Origin: Tardiphaga sp.
GTDB lineage: Bacteria > Pseudomonadota > Alphaproteobacteria > Rhizobiales > Xanthobacteraceae
DNA length: 37,256 nt
Reading direction: 5' to 3'
Assembly: GCF_028290495.1 (NCBI RefSeq)
Contig: NZ_JAQGJT010000004.1
Span: 1-37,256 of the forward strand
Shown: positions 6,928 through 14,695 of the stretch, piece after piece
Numbering within the stretch: the first letter of the stretch is position 1
Layout: each line of letters begins with the position of its first letter
The notes under the pieces: model-generated
What the model saw: the letters and a program-made list of their open reading frames with translations, nothing else
The model's database searches: none
What the model was told of the DNA's origin: nothing
Translations under genes and position numbers: made by a program

Positions 6928-8103
6928 GTGGTTGAGGAGACAGCAACGGCATCAATCGGGCGCGGCGCCAGCCGCGCCGACGGCGAACGGCGCGATGCGT
7001 TGCCGCTACTGACGACGATTGCCGCCGATGCATGGCGGAGGCTGGCCACCCGCGCCATCGAGCCTAACGGTTACTACCTGCCGGACTGGGAACTGGCGGT
7101 GAACGCCAGCGCCACCGGCCGCACCGGCGTGTCGGCGCTAGCCGCCTGGTCCGCGTCCCCCTCGCCGAGGCTGATCGGCCTGCTGCCGGTGATTTCCGGC
7201 TGGCGTGCTTTTCGGCTGCCGCTGCCGTTTCTGGTCAGCGCCTCGCCCTACGGCACCTTGACCACGCCGCTACTCGAACGCAACGACGCGCCCGAAGCCT
7301 TGACCGCGCTGCTCGACCAGGCCCGCCGCGCCGGCGCCCACACGTTGTTGCTGCGCGACATGGCGCTGGACGGCGCGGCGATGGCCACCCTCACCGCGGT
7401 GCTCGCCTCCCGTGGCCTTGCGCCCTGCCTTCTGCAACCCCGCCGGCGTGCCAGTCTCGATGCGACGCGCGACGCCGACGAAGTGCTGCACGACGGGCTC
7501 GGCGCCAAAAAGCTGAAGGAGTTGCGCCGCCAGCGCCACCGGCTCGCCGAGCACGGCGACGTGGTTTTCACCGTGGCGCGCAGCCCGGCCGAGGTCGCCG
7601 CCGCGCTGGAGATCTTCCTGGTGCTGGAAGCCGGTGGCTGGAAGGGCAAGCGCGGCACGGCTCTGTCGCAGGACACCGGCGACGCCGCCTTCATCCGCCG
7701 CGCCGTCCCCGGGCTGGCCGAAGCCGCGCAGTGTGAGATCATCACGCTGCACGCGGGCAGGACGCCGATCGCCGCGGGAATCGTGCTGCGGCATCTCGAC
7801 CGCGCGTTTTATTTCAAGATCGGCATCGACGAGCGCTTCGCGAAATTCTCGCCGGGCGTACAGCTCACCCTCGATCTGACCCGCCACCTCTGCGCCGATC
7901 CCGGCATCAGGAGCGCCGATTCCACCGCCGCCCCCGGCCACCCGATGATCGACCCGATCTGGCGCGGGCGACTGACGATCAGCGATGTGCTGATCCCGCT
8001 CCGATCAGGCCATCCTGCCGTTGCCATGATTCACGCCGTGCTCAGGCTGCGACAGTCAGCCATCGACGGCTTGCGGCGGGTGGCGCAGAAGCTGCGCGGG
8101 TAG
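6928..8103 (+). CDS. GNAT/FemAB-like acyltransferase (CelD-type, PF13480-like)
   Basis: A 391-residue cytosolic protein starting at GTG. The N-terminal half has a W-x-x-L...PNGYYLPDW start common to CelD/BcsL-like proteins, then KKLKELRRQRHRLAEHGDVVF and ALEIFLVLEAGGWKGKRGTAL, which is the hallmark of the Acetyltransf_6 (PF13480) module: basic KKLRRxxRRL followed by FLxLExxGWKGxxG. C-terminal RAFYFKIGIDERFAKFSPGVQLTLDL is the acyl-CoA-binding GNAT core. Relatives act in exopolysaccharide or cellulose modification, but no polysaccharide genes are adjacent, so the substrate is open. Confidence 0.85.
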   Translation: MVEETATASIGRGASRADGERRDALPLLTTIAADAWRRLATRAIEPNGYYLPDWELAVNASATGRTGVSALAAWSASPSPRLIGLLPVISGWRAFRLPLPFLVSASPYGTLTTPLLERNDAPEALTALLDQARRAGAHTLLLRDMALDGAAMATLTAVLASRGLAPCLLQPRRRASLDATRDADEVLHDGLGAKKLKELRRQRHRLAEHGDVVFTVARSPAEVAAALEIFLVLEAGGWKGKRGTALSQDTGDAAFIRRAVPGLAEAAQCEIITLHAGRTPIAAGIVLRHLDRAFYFKIGIDERFAKFSPGVQLTLDLTRHLCADPGIRSADSTAAPGHPMIDPIWRGRLTISDVLIPLRSGHPAVAMIHAVLRLRQSAIDGLRRVAQKLRG

Positions 8104-8110
8104 ACGGCCG

Positions 8111-8776
8111 CTATTCGGCCGCGACCGCGTTCACTTCGGCCGAGACCTGCCGGATTGCGCGCGCCAGCTGATCGGCAGGCTGTGCACCGGAGACCGCGTA
8201 TTTGCCGGCGAACACATAGGTCGGCACACCGGAGATGCCCTTGTCGGATGCCTCTTTGGCATCCGCCGATATCCGTTCGACGTCCTCGTCGGTCGCCAGC
8301 CGGCGGCGGATATCCTCGGCATCGAGGCCGACATCGGCGGCGGCCTGCACCAGCGTCTCGCTCAATGTCAGATCGCCGCCATCGCGAAAGTACAATTCCA
8401 TCAAGCGCTGCTTGACCGCGGCAGACTTGCCGGACGCATCCGCCCACAGGATCAAACGGTGACAATCAATCGTGTTGGGCTGCCGCTTCACCGTTTCCGG
8501 CCGGTAGCTCAGCCCCTCCTCGCCGGCCGCGGCGACGACGCGCTGCGCGATGCCCTTGTAGGCCTCGACCGAGCCGAACTTGGTCTCCAGGTAGCTATCG
8601 CGGGAGATGCCCTCGCGCGGAATCCAGGGATTGAGGAAGAACGGCCGCCAGTGCACCTCGACGGGGATTTCTGGCGCCAGCGCCAGCGCATCCTCGATGC
8701 GCTTCTTGCCGATATAGCACCACGGACACACTACGTCGGAGACGATGTCGATCTGAAGCGGCTTGACGGCACTCAT
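8111..8776 (-). CDS. DsbA-family oxidoreductase (FrnE-like)
   Basis: A 221-residue protein without a signal peptide, so cytosolic. The thioredoxin-fold active site is C17-P-W-C20 (DVVCPWCYIGKKR), the long helical insertion follows, and the cis-proline loop appears as GISGVPTYVFAGKYAVSGAQP near the C-terminus. This is the FrnE / 2-hydroxychromene-isomerase-like branch, whose members act as thiol-disulfide oxidoreductases or protect against oxidative damage. It converges with the GNAT gene with only seven bases between the stop codons. Confidence 0.9.
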   Translation of the reverse strand: MSAVKPLQIDIVSDVVCPWCYIGKKRIEDALALAPEIPVEVHWRPFFLNPWIPREGISRDSYLETKFGSVEAYKGIAQRVVAAAGEEGLSYRPETVKRQPNTIDCHRLILWADASGKSAAVKQRLMELYFRDGGDLTLSETLVQAAADVGLDAEDIRRRLATDEDVERISADAKEASDKGISGVPTYVFAGKYAVSGAQPADQLARAIRQVSAEVNAVAAE

Positions 8777-8834
8777 GGCAGGCTCCCTTGCAAGAAGCCA
8801 CAGATAGGCCGCCCACAGCGCCCCGGCAAGATAC

Positions 8835-9509
8835 CTAGCGGGCCACGCGCGCCTTCGCGCCGGCCTTCTTCTTGGCAGGGGTCTTCTTCGCAGTCTTCCC
8901 GGTGGGCTTTTTGGCTAACTTCCTGGCCGCGGCCTTCTTCGGCGCCGCCTTCTTGGGAGCCTTGGCAGAAACCTTGGCAGAAACCTTGACGGCCTTGCCG
9001 TTCTTCAGGAGCTTCGCCTTTTCCGCCTTGCGCTCGGCCTTACGTTCGACCTTGGCCTTCAGCGCGGCCTTCTCGGCGCGGGCTTCAGCCTTCTTCTTCG
9101 CGCGCTTCTTCTCGCAGGACTCACACTTGCAGCCGATCGGCTTCAGGTAGGCCTTGAAGTACTCGGTGCCGTAATCGTACTTGATCTCGTCGCCCGCCTC
9201 GATCTTCCTGACCGAGCGGATGATGACGCGCTTCTTGCGCGGATTGACGTCGGATTCCGCATTCGGCTTGCAGGAATGGTTGATGTAGCGCGCCACGTTC
9301 TTGCGCACCGAACCATCGATCGTCCAGCGGTCATTCAGCTGGAACAGATACTTGTTCTCGATCGCGTCGTGCTTCTTGTTCTTGGAATCCAGCAGCGGAC
9401 CGAAGTAGCGGATGATCTTGGTGCCCTTCTTGATGGGCTGGGTGGCGAACAGGCCGAGGCCGGTGCTGGAGCGGCCAACGCGGTAGGACTTGCTGGACAG
9501 AACGGGCAT
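8835..9509 (-). CDS. SET-domain protein-lysine methyltransferase with histone-H1-like tail
   Basis: A 224-residue protein. Residues 7-122 form a compact SET domain: GRSSTGLGLFATQPIKKGTKI at the start, the SAM-binding NHSCKPN (77-83), GDEIKYDYG with the catalytic tyrosine region (111-113), then the post-SET zinc cysteines C127-x-C129-x2-C132. Residues 134-224 are almost wholly Lys/Ala with AKK and KAAPKKAAAR repeats, resembling histone H1 or bacterial H1-like tails, suggesting DNA or RNA binding. Bacterial SET proteins methylate lysines in proteins; the target is unknown. The start at 9509 fits the fold; the longer open frame adds nothing recognisable. Confidence 0.9.
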   Translation of the reverse strand: MPVLSSKSYRVGRSSTGLGLFATQPIKKGTKIIRYFGPLLDSKNKKHDAIENKYLFQLNDRWTIDGSVRKNVARYINHSCKPNAESDVNPRKKRVIIRSVRKIEAGDEIKYDYGTEYFKAYLKPIGCKCESCEKKRAKKKAEARAEKAALKAKVERKAERKAEKAKLLKNGKAVKVSAKVSAKAPKKAAPKKAAARKLAKKPTGKTAKKTPAKKKAGAKARVAR

Positions 9510-9650
9510 GATGAGGGCACTGACGCTAAGGGACAACGATACGGAATGAGCTTTGTAAAGCGATTCCACCGGCAATGTCAGCCGCAGGGGTGAACCTTCC
9601 CCAGCTTGTGCGTGTCCCAAGGGTATCTTCCCGATACAGGACGCCGCCCG

Positions 9651-10283
9651 ATGCCACGCTTGCGCTTCCCCACCCGGTCTGTCCTGTCATGGCTGTGCGG
9701 CGCCGCCATCGTCGCGCTGTCGTCTCAGTCCCACGCCGGCGGCGTCACCAGCACCTATAGCACCACCGCCAGCAAGGATTGCCGCAAGCTCTCCAGCCTC
9801 CGGATCGACGACAGTGACTATGCCCTGGAGTACGCCTGCCGCGGCCCAGCCGGCCTGACGGTGCTGAAAAACGAGAACGACCTGCGCGAGACGGTGTCGA
9901 TCGGTCGCAACGCAAAGGCGGCCGCGCAGCAGCCAGCCGCCGCGCAGGGCTTCGGCCCATTCAACTCGACCACCGACACTGCGGAATGGCGCATGGCCGC
10001 CGACGGCAAGCCGTTCGCGATGATCCAGCGCTGGCACATCGCCGACAACGACGATCCCGGCAAGGACGGCCGGCCCAGGACCAAACAATTGCTGGTGGTG
10101 ACGCGGCTGCCGCCTGGTGCCGTCTGCCATACCGCCTATATCGACGTGACGGCGAACCCGGACGCCAATGCGCTGGCGCGTCAGGCCGCCGACGAGGGCG
10201 CGCAAGCGTTTACTTGCGACCGCGACAAGATCAGCATTGCCGGCAATCCCGGGCGCGCGACGGCGCTGGTGCTGCCCAAATAA
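9651..10283 (+). CDS. Secreted hypothetical protein
   Basis: A 210-residue protein with a signal peptide ending near SQSHA (about residue 29). The mature part has DCRKLSSLRIDDSDYALEYACRG, an R-(E)TVSIGR strand and FGPFNSTTDTAEWRM, and at least four cysteines likely to form disulfides. This pattern occurs in bradyrhizobial hypothetical proteins; no function is known to me. The ATG is preceded by AGGA. It is divergent from the SET gene and convergent with the TetR gene. Confidence 0.8.
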   Translation: MPRLRFPTRSVLSWLCGAAIVALSSQSHAGGVTSTYSTTASKDCRKLSSLRIDDSDYALEYACRGPAGLTVLKNENDLRETVSIGRNAKAAAQQPAAAQGFGPFNSTTDTAEWRMAADGKPFAMIQRWHIADNDDPGKDGRPRTKQLLVVTRLPPGAVCHTAYIDVTANPDANALARQAADEGAQAFTCDRDKISIAGNPGRATALVLPK

Positions 10284-10307
10284 TTTACGCCCACGAATGC
10301 ACCCGCG

Positions 10308-11039
10308 TCAGGGCTTATGGTTGGGCGAAGCCAGCATCTCCACGAACAGCATTTCCGGCGTGGTGCCCGCAGGCAAGCGCCGCAGCATGTCGCATAATCG
10401 CCCGTCAAGCAGCAGCATCGAAAATCCGTGAACCACCGACCACGCCCGGGCGATCTGCGCGGCCTGTGCCAGCGTCATCGGCGCTGTCGCGGCAGCACCG
10501 ATGCCTTGCGCCCCAACCGACGCTGCCAACCCGCCAAACGCCGCATCGGCGGCGTCCCGCAGGGATGGCCGCGTCATATCGAGACGATCGGCACGGAACA
10601 TCAGGGTGAACATCCCCGGCCATGTCCGCGCGAATGACAGATAGGCCCCGGCACGCGCAAGCGCCGCCTGCGCCGGCGTCGCCGCATCCATTTGCGCTGC
10701 CTCCGCATGGGCATGGAAGCGCTGAAACCCGACAGCGGCCAGCTCGCTCAAAAGCCCGGTAAGATCGCCGAAATGATGCGTCGGCGCCGCATGGGACACC
10801 CCCGCCTCGCGCGCTACCGCCCGCAATGTCAGGCCGGGCAATCCCGCGCTCTCCAGCAGACTTTCCGCTGCCTTGAGGAGTGCCCCCGGCAGGTCGCCGT
10901 GATGATAGGGCGCGGGCGTCGCAGCCTTCCGCGCCGGGCTTTTGGCTTTTACTGGCGCGGTTCGCGATGGCGCGGGCTTGCGCGGCGCGGCCTTTGCGGC
11001 CGTTGCCTTCGCAGATGCGGTTTTCCGGGAGGTGTTCAT
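10308..11039 (-). CDS. TetR/AcrR-family repressor with basic N-terminal tail
   Basis: A 243-residue regulator. Residues 1-44 are an Ala/Lys/Pro/Arg-rich tail (repeats of AKA, RKPA, ARKA) that is unusual for TetR proteins. The HTH follows: ALLKAAESLLESAGLPGLTLRAVAREAGVSHAAPTHHFGDLTGLLSELAAVGF. The C-terminal helical ligand and dimer domain resembles the TetR_C_33/WHG-type (RAGAYLSFARTWPGMFTLMFR). I start at the ATG at 11039 (MNTSRKTAS), as the upstream extension crosses the operator at 11059. It is divergent from the carotenoid oxygenase gene; four 19-bp palindromes around the two promoters are its likely binding sites, implying autoregulation. Confidence 0.88.
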   Translation of the reverse strand: MNTSRKTASAKATAAKAAPRKPAPSRTAPVKAKSPARKAATPAPYHHGDLPGALLKAAESLLESAGLPGLTLRAVAREAGVSHAAPTHHFGDLTGLLSELAAVGFQRFHAHAEAAQMDAATPAQAALARAGAYLSFARTWPGMFTLMFRADRLDMTRPSLRDAADAAFGGLAASVGAQGIGAAATAPMTLAQAAQIARAWSVVHGFSMLLLDGRLCDMLRRLPAGTTPEMLFVEMLASPNHKP

Positions 11040-11058
11040 GCCCCGACAATAACAGCGC

Positions 11059-11077
11059 ATATTTACACTGTAAAGAT
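11059..11077. promoter_or_regulatory. TetR operator O1
   Basis: ATATTTACACTGTAAAGAT is a 19-bp near-palindrome (8 of 9 arm positions pair around a central C). It lies 20 bp upstream of the TetR start and about 75 bp upstream of the oxygenase start, just before a TTGACG (11082-11087) that could be a -35 box for the oxygenase. Confidence 0.75.
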
Positions 11078-11111
11078 TCGCTTGACGGAAGCTGCGCGCC
11101 ATGGCTCACTC

Positions 11112-11130
11112 ATCTTTCCAACGTAAAGAT
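11112..11130. promoter_or_regulatory. TetR operator O2
   Basis: ATCTTTCCAACGTAAAGAT follows the same 19-bp pattern as O1. It starts 53 bp after O1 (about five helical turns, so on the same face) and lies in the presumed leader of the oxygenase gene, 22 bp before its ATG. Confidence 0.7.
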
Positions 11131-11151
11131 GATGCCACAGGGAGAGACCCG

Positions 11152-12558
11152 ATGTCGCTGATGTCAGCTGTTGAGCCCGCAAAGAACAATCTTGGTCCGA
11201 TTCCGATGGAGTGCGACGCGCCGTTCCTTGCGATCACCGGCGAACTGCCGCGCGAGTTGAACGGCACGCTGTATCGCAACGGCCCCAATCCGCAGTTCGA
11301 CGTGCCCGGCGCGCACTGGTTCGTCGGCGACGGCATGCTGCACGCTTTCCATCTGGAAAACGGCCGCGCCAGCTATCGCAACCGCTGGGTCCGCACCGCG
11401 AAATGGCAGGCCGAGCACGACGCTGGCCGCGCCATCTTCAGCGGCTTTGGCGGACGCAGGCTTCCGGGCGCACCGGACACGCCCGTGTATGACAGCGGCG
11501 TTGCCAACACCAATATCGTGTTTCACGCCGGTCGCCTGCTGGCGCTGGAAGAAGGTCATCTGCCCACCGAGATCGCGCGCGATACGCTGAAAACGCTCGG
11601 CCATGTCAACTATGATGACCGCATCAAAGGCCCGTTCACCGCGCATCCGAAGATTGATCCCGTTACCGGCGAGATGAATTTCTTCGGCTACAATGCATCC
11701 GGCCCTTTCACGCCGACGATCTCGTTCGGCAGTGTCAATGCGGCCGGCGTGGTGACGAAGTTTGAGCGGTTCGATGCGCCCTATGCCAGCATGGTGCACG
11801 ACTTCATCGTCACGGAAAATCATCTGCTATTCCCGATCCTCCCGATTACCGGGAGTATGGACCGCGCCATGAAGGGCCGCCCGCCCTATGCCTGGGAGCC
11901 GGACAAGGGCTCCTATGTCGGTGTGATGAAGCGTGGTGGCTCAGCCGCTGATATCAGATGGTTTCGCGGCGAGGCCTGCTACGTGTTCCACGTCATGAAT
12001 GCGTGGGAAGAAGGCGACCGCATCATCGCCGATGTGATGCAGTTTGAAGAAGCGCCGCTGTTCACGCATCCCGATGGCTCGCCGACCAGTCCGGAAAAAT
12101 CCCGCGCCCGGCTCTGCCGCTGGACGTTTGATCTCGCGGGCAATACCGACGCCTTCACCCGCAGTTATCTCGATGATATCACCGGCGAGTTTCCGCGCAT
12201 TGATGAGCGCCGCGGCGGCATCACAAGCAATCACGGCTGGTATGCCTGCGCTAATCCGGGCCTGCCGATGTTTGGGGCGCTGTCCGGCATTGTGCATGTC
12301 GATGGCCGGGGCAAAAAGCTCGGGCAATATCTGCTGCCGACCGGTGATACCATTTCCGAGCCGGTGTTTGTGGAACGCGGCGCTGACGCAGCTGAAGGCG
12401 ATGGCTGGCTGCTGGCGGTGGTGTGGCGGGCAAAGCAGAACCGCAGCGACCTTGCGGTTTTCAACGCCGCTGACATCGCATCCGGCCCGGCGGCACTGGT
12501 GCACCTCGCGCACCGCATCCCCGATGGCTTCCACGGCAACTGGGTTGGTCTGGACTAA
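11152..12558 (+). CDS. Carotenoid oxygenase family protein (RPE65/CCD-type dioxygenase)
   Basis: A 468-residue cytosolic non-heme iron dioxygenase that cleaves a double bond in carotenoids, apocarotenoids or stilbenes. The four iron-ligand histidines are visible: His165 (TAHPKID), His216 (MVHDF), His280 (YVFHVMNAWEE) and His461 (GFHGNW). The RNGPNPQF signature near residue 42 is shared with plant cleavage dioxygenases. The start at 11152 is supported by GGGAGAG seven bases upstream; an ATG at 11101 would place operator O2 inside the coding sequence. Divergent from the TetR gene and flanked by its operators, so probably induced by a TetR ligand that may be its substrate. Carotenoid versus stilbene specificity cannot be decided here. 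Confidence 0.92.
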   Translation: MSLMSAVEPAKNNLGPIPMECDAPFLAITGELPRELNGTLYRNGPNPQFDVPGAHWFVGDGMLHAFHLENGRASYRNRWVRTAKWQAEHDAGRAIFSGFGGRRLPGAPDTPVYDSGVANTNIVFHAGRLLALEEGHLPTEIARDTLKTLGHVNYDDRIKGPFTAHPKIDPVTGEMNFFGYNASGPFTPTISFGSVNAAGVVTKFERFDAPYASMVHDFIVTENHLLFPILPITGSMDRAMKGRPPYAWEPDKGSYVGVMKRGGSAADIRWFRGEACYVFHVMNAWEEGDRIIADVMQFEEAPLFTHPDGSPTSPEKSRARLCRWTFDLAGNTDAFTRSYLDDITGEFPRIDERRGGITSNHGWYACANPGLPMFGALSGIVHVDGRGKKLGQYLLPTGDTISEPVFVERGADAAEGDGWLLAVVWRAKQNRSDLAVFNAADIASGPAALVHLAHRIPDGFHGNWVGLD

Positions 12559-12572
12559 CCGAGCCGAGACTA

Positions 12573-12591
12573 ATGTTGACGGTGTAAAGAT
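12573..12591. promoter_or_regulatory. TetR operator O3
   Basis: ATGTTGACGGTGTAAAGAT shares the right arm TGTAAAGAT exactly with O1 and has a degenerate left arm (6 of 9 positions). It lies just upstream of the -35 box at 12597, the same position that O1 has relative to its TTGACG. Confidence 0.65.
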
Positions 12592-12596
12592 TGCGC

Positions 12597-12626
12597 TTGA
12601 CGAAACCACACGCCTCGCGCTACCAT
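12597..12626 (+). promoter_or_regulatory. Sigma-70-type promoter for the membrane-protein pair
   Basis: TTGACG (12597-12602), 18-bp spacer, TACCAT (12621-12626). The -10 overlaps the left edge of operator O4 and transcription would start inside O4, so TetR binding should block it directly. The arrangement GCTTGACG downstream of a TGTAAAGATT repeats that at 11071-11087. Confidence 0.55.
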
Positions 12627-12643
12627 CTTTACACTGTCAAGAT
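12625..12643. promoter_or_regulatory. TetR operator O4
   Basis: ATCTTTACACTGTCAAGAT is a 19-bp palindrome with 8 of 9 arm positions pairing, and is the copy closest to the consensus in its left arm. It starts 52 bp after O3 and 29 bp before the ATG of the membrane protein. Confidence 0.72.
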
Positions 12644-12671
12644 TTGAGCTCAGAGAACAGGAATTACGGCC

Positions 12672-13226
12672 ATGGCTTTCTTCTTCGTCCTGATCCCGTT
12701 CGGCACCTTCGCCATCCTGATGCTGGTGAGCAATGCCAGCATCAGCCTGCTTGCTGCGGCTACAGTCTCGCTCGCCGTGATCGTCTCTGACCGTATCCGC
12801 GGCCGTACACTCAAGATGCTGCCGGTCGGCTCGGTCGCGCTGTTCGCCGGTCTTGGCTGTTACATTGCCCTCGTTGATAACAGCTGGAGCGGACATACCG
12901 TGCGCATCATTATTGATGGCGGCTTGCTCGTCATAGCACTGGCCTCGCTCGCGATCCGGCTGCCCTTCACGTTGCAATATGCCCGCGAACAGGTCGATGC
13001 CGATATTGCGCAAACGCCGGGCTTTCTGCGGGCCAACTACATTCTGACGCTGGCCTGGACCTTGGCCTTCGTGGCGATGCTGATCGCTGACATCCTCGCG
13101 ATCTATGCACCCAACGTGCCGCTATGGGTCGGCCTTGCAATTGCCTTTTCGGCCCGCAACAGTGCAGTGTACTTTACCAAGTGGTATGCGCAGTATCGGC
13201 GCAAGCACTACGCACCGAAGGCCTGA
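12672..13226 (+). CDS. Polytopic inner-membrane protein, unknown function
   Basis: A 184-residue hydrophobic protein with about five or six transmembrane segments (roughly residues 3-22, 24-42, 51-70, 77-95, 121-144, 146-165). The cytoplasmic loops carry SDRIRGRTLK and RLPFTLQYAREQVDADIAQTPGF, and the C-terminus is basic (YAQYRRKHYAPKA). AGGA precedes the ATG. It is the first gene behind the O3/O4 promoter and is followed by the YciB-like gene, so the two probably form a TetR-controlled operon. I do not recognise a named family. Confidence 0.8.
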   Translation: MAFFFVLIPFGTFAILMLVSNASISLLAAATVSLAVIVSDRIRGRTLKMLPVGSVALFAGLGCYIALVDNSWSGHTVRIIIDGGLLVIALASLAIRLPFTLQYAREQVDADIAQTPGFLRANYILTLAWTLAFVAMLIADILAIYAPNVPLWVGLAIAFSARNSAVYFTKWYAQYRRKHYAPKA

Positions 13227-13299
13227 CGCCAACCAGAAACCTACCGTCTGCGCGCGCAGGCCACGTTCGTACACGCGACTTTCGTACAGGACCAGTCCG

Positions 13300-13863
13300 A
13301 TGAAAACCGTACTCACAAAACTCGGCAGCGACTTTCTGTCTACCATCATCTTTCTGGTCCTTTACCTGATCACTGGCGACGTCCTGCTCGCCACCGGCCT
13401 CGCGATTGTCGGCGCCATCGCACAGGTGATCTATGCGCACATCAAGGGCGCGACACTGGACGTGATGACATGGGCGAGCCTTGGGCTGGTGGTCGTGCTT
13501 GGCGGTGCCACACTGCTGACAAACGATCCACGCTTTGTGCTGGCGAAACCCGCTATCGGACATTTCGCAATTGGCTTCATCATGCTGCGCAGAGGCTGGA
13601 TGCTGCGCTATATGCCTGCCATCGTCACCGAAAATGCACCTGATTATATCGTGATCGCCGGCTACGCCTGGGCGGCGCTGATGTTCGCGCTCGGCGCCGG
13701 CACCATCGCGGTGGCAATGACCGGCGACATGAAGCTGTGGGCGATCTACGTCTCGGTGGTGGCGGTCGGCGCCAAGATCGCAGCCTTCGCAGTACAGTAC
13801 ATCGCACTACGTGTGCTGATCACCCGCCGGATGCGGGCGGCGCACCGCGTTGCCTGGCGATAG
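13300..13863 (+). CDS. YciB/IspZ-like (septation protein A family) membrane protein
   Basis: A 187-residue protein with about five or six transmembrane helices. Features of the septation protein A family are visible: an N-terminal DFLSTIIFLVLYLITGDVLLATGLAIVGAIAQ helix pair, and LTNDPRFVLAKPAIGHFAIGFIML, which matches the family's NDP-F-K-P signature. True YciB acts at the cell envelope or septum, and this may be a specialised paralogue. It lies 73 bp after the upstream membrane-protein gene, with AGGA before its own ATG, and its stop is one base from the convergent DUF6886 gene. The match is motif-based and moderate. Confidence 0.72.
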   Translation: MKTVLTKLGSDFLSTIIFLVLYLITGDVLLATGLAIVGAIAQVIYAHIKGATLDVMTWASLGLVVVLGGATLLTNDPRFVLAKPAIGHFAIGFIMLRRGWMLRYMPAIVTENAPDYIVIAGYAWAALMFALGAGTIAVAMTGDMKLWAIYVSVVAVGAKIAAFAVQYIALRVLITRRMRAAHRVAWR

Positions 13864-13864
13864 G

Positions 13865-14395
13865 TTAGTGCAGCGCTTTGCGCAGGCCAATAGCGCTGAC
13901 ATGGAGCGATGTGGACCACAGCGGCTGCAATGTCTGCAGCGACGGCAAAATCCGCAATTCCACGCCGGCCCGCTCAAGCGCGCGCGGAATGTCGTCGATC
14001 CGGTCCACTGACGTCGGCGTGACGTTGCTGCGGGCGATCCACATGCCGGCATCGCCGAGCGGTTCGAAGCCTTCCTGCGGCAGTGCATATCGATACAGCT
14101 TGGCGCGGGACAGCCTGTCGAACCAGCGCCTCTCGATATGCGCCACCATGCGGCACGACGTTATCGCGTTGAAGGCCTGCCGATCTTGCGGCGTCGTTGT
14201 CGATACGGGCCACGCGAAGACACGCGGGCATTCCCGCGGAAACAGGTACATGGCTTGATGCCAGTCGTCGACGGCCCACACCAGCGGACCGTTGAGCCAC
14301 TCGCTGCCTTCGGCGCGGGGGGCAGCGACCTTCACCGGCCTGGGCGTGAAAACCTCGATGCCGCCTGCGTCGCTGAAATGAAATAGTTGCATCAT
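13865..14395 (-). CDS. DUF6886 family protein
   Basis: A 176-residue cytosolic protein beginning MMQLFHFSDAGGIEVFTPRP, then LVWAVDDWHQAMYLFPRECPRVFAWP, the conserved opening of the DUF6886 family (LYHFSE...IEVFxPR...VWAIDE...YFPRxCPR). The C-terminal half holds AHIERRWFDRLSRAKLYRYALP and WIARSNVTP. Function unknown; the fold may resemble ADP-ribosyltransferase-like domains given the HFS and FPR motifs, which is only a guess. The start at 14395 follows family length; no strong ribosome binding site is visible. Confidence 0.8.
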   Translation of the reverse strand: MMQLFHFSDAGGIEVFTPRPVKVAAPRAEGSEWLNGPLVWAVDDWHQAMYLFPRECPRVFAWPVSTTTPQDRQAFNAITSCRMVAHIERRWFDRLSRAKLYRYALPQEGFEPLGDAGMWIARSNVTPTSVDRIDDIPRALERAGVELRILPSLQTLQPLWSTSLHVSAIGLRKALH

Positions 14396-14483
14396 GTGAT
14401 TTAAGAAGGCCCGACGCCGCGCGTCAACGATGACACGCCGTGTCGTTACCACATCCAGCGGCAGTCCGCGTCACCGTTTGAGT

Positions 14484-14576
14484 TTACAGATACTGATAGA
14501 ACATGATTCCGTTGACGGCACTGGCGACCGCCAGCAGCGCAACCAGAATCGCATTCACCCCCAGAGCATCGAACAT
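14484..14576 (-). CDS. Putative 30-residue single-span membrane peptide
   Basis: The frame begins MFDALGVNAILVALLAVASA and continues VNGIMFYQYL before TAA. It has one transmembrane helix with a short polar end and a GAGG seven bases before the ATG. Small hydrophobic peptides of this sort are common but hard to prove; chance frames of this length are frequent at high GC. Upstream gene is fumarase, same strand. Confidence 0.4.
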   Translation of the reverse strand: MFDALGVNAILVALLAVASAVNGIMFYQYL

Positions 14577-14695
14577 CGCGCAGCCTCGTTCGCGTGGCGT
14601 TGTGCCATTGGAACGAGACGCGCTGAGTCGTCACCGAATTTCTTTTTCGCCCGGTGGGTTGTCGGCGGCGGGAGAATCGAGTCCGGAGACCCGCC

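Noticed and set aside
11101..11151. Upstream ATG for the carotenoid oxygenase
   Set aside because: It would place a TetR operator within coding sequence and lacks a ribosome binding site, whereas the ATG at 11152 has GGGAGAG.
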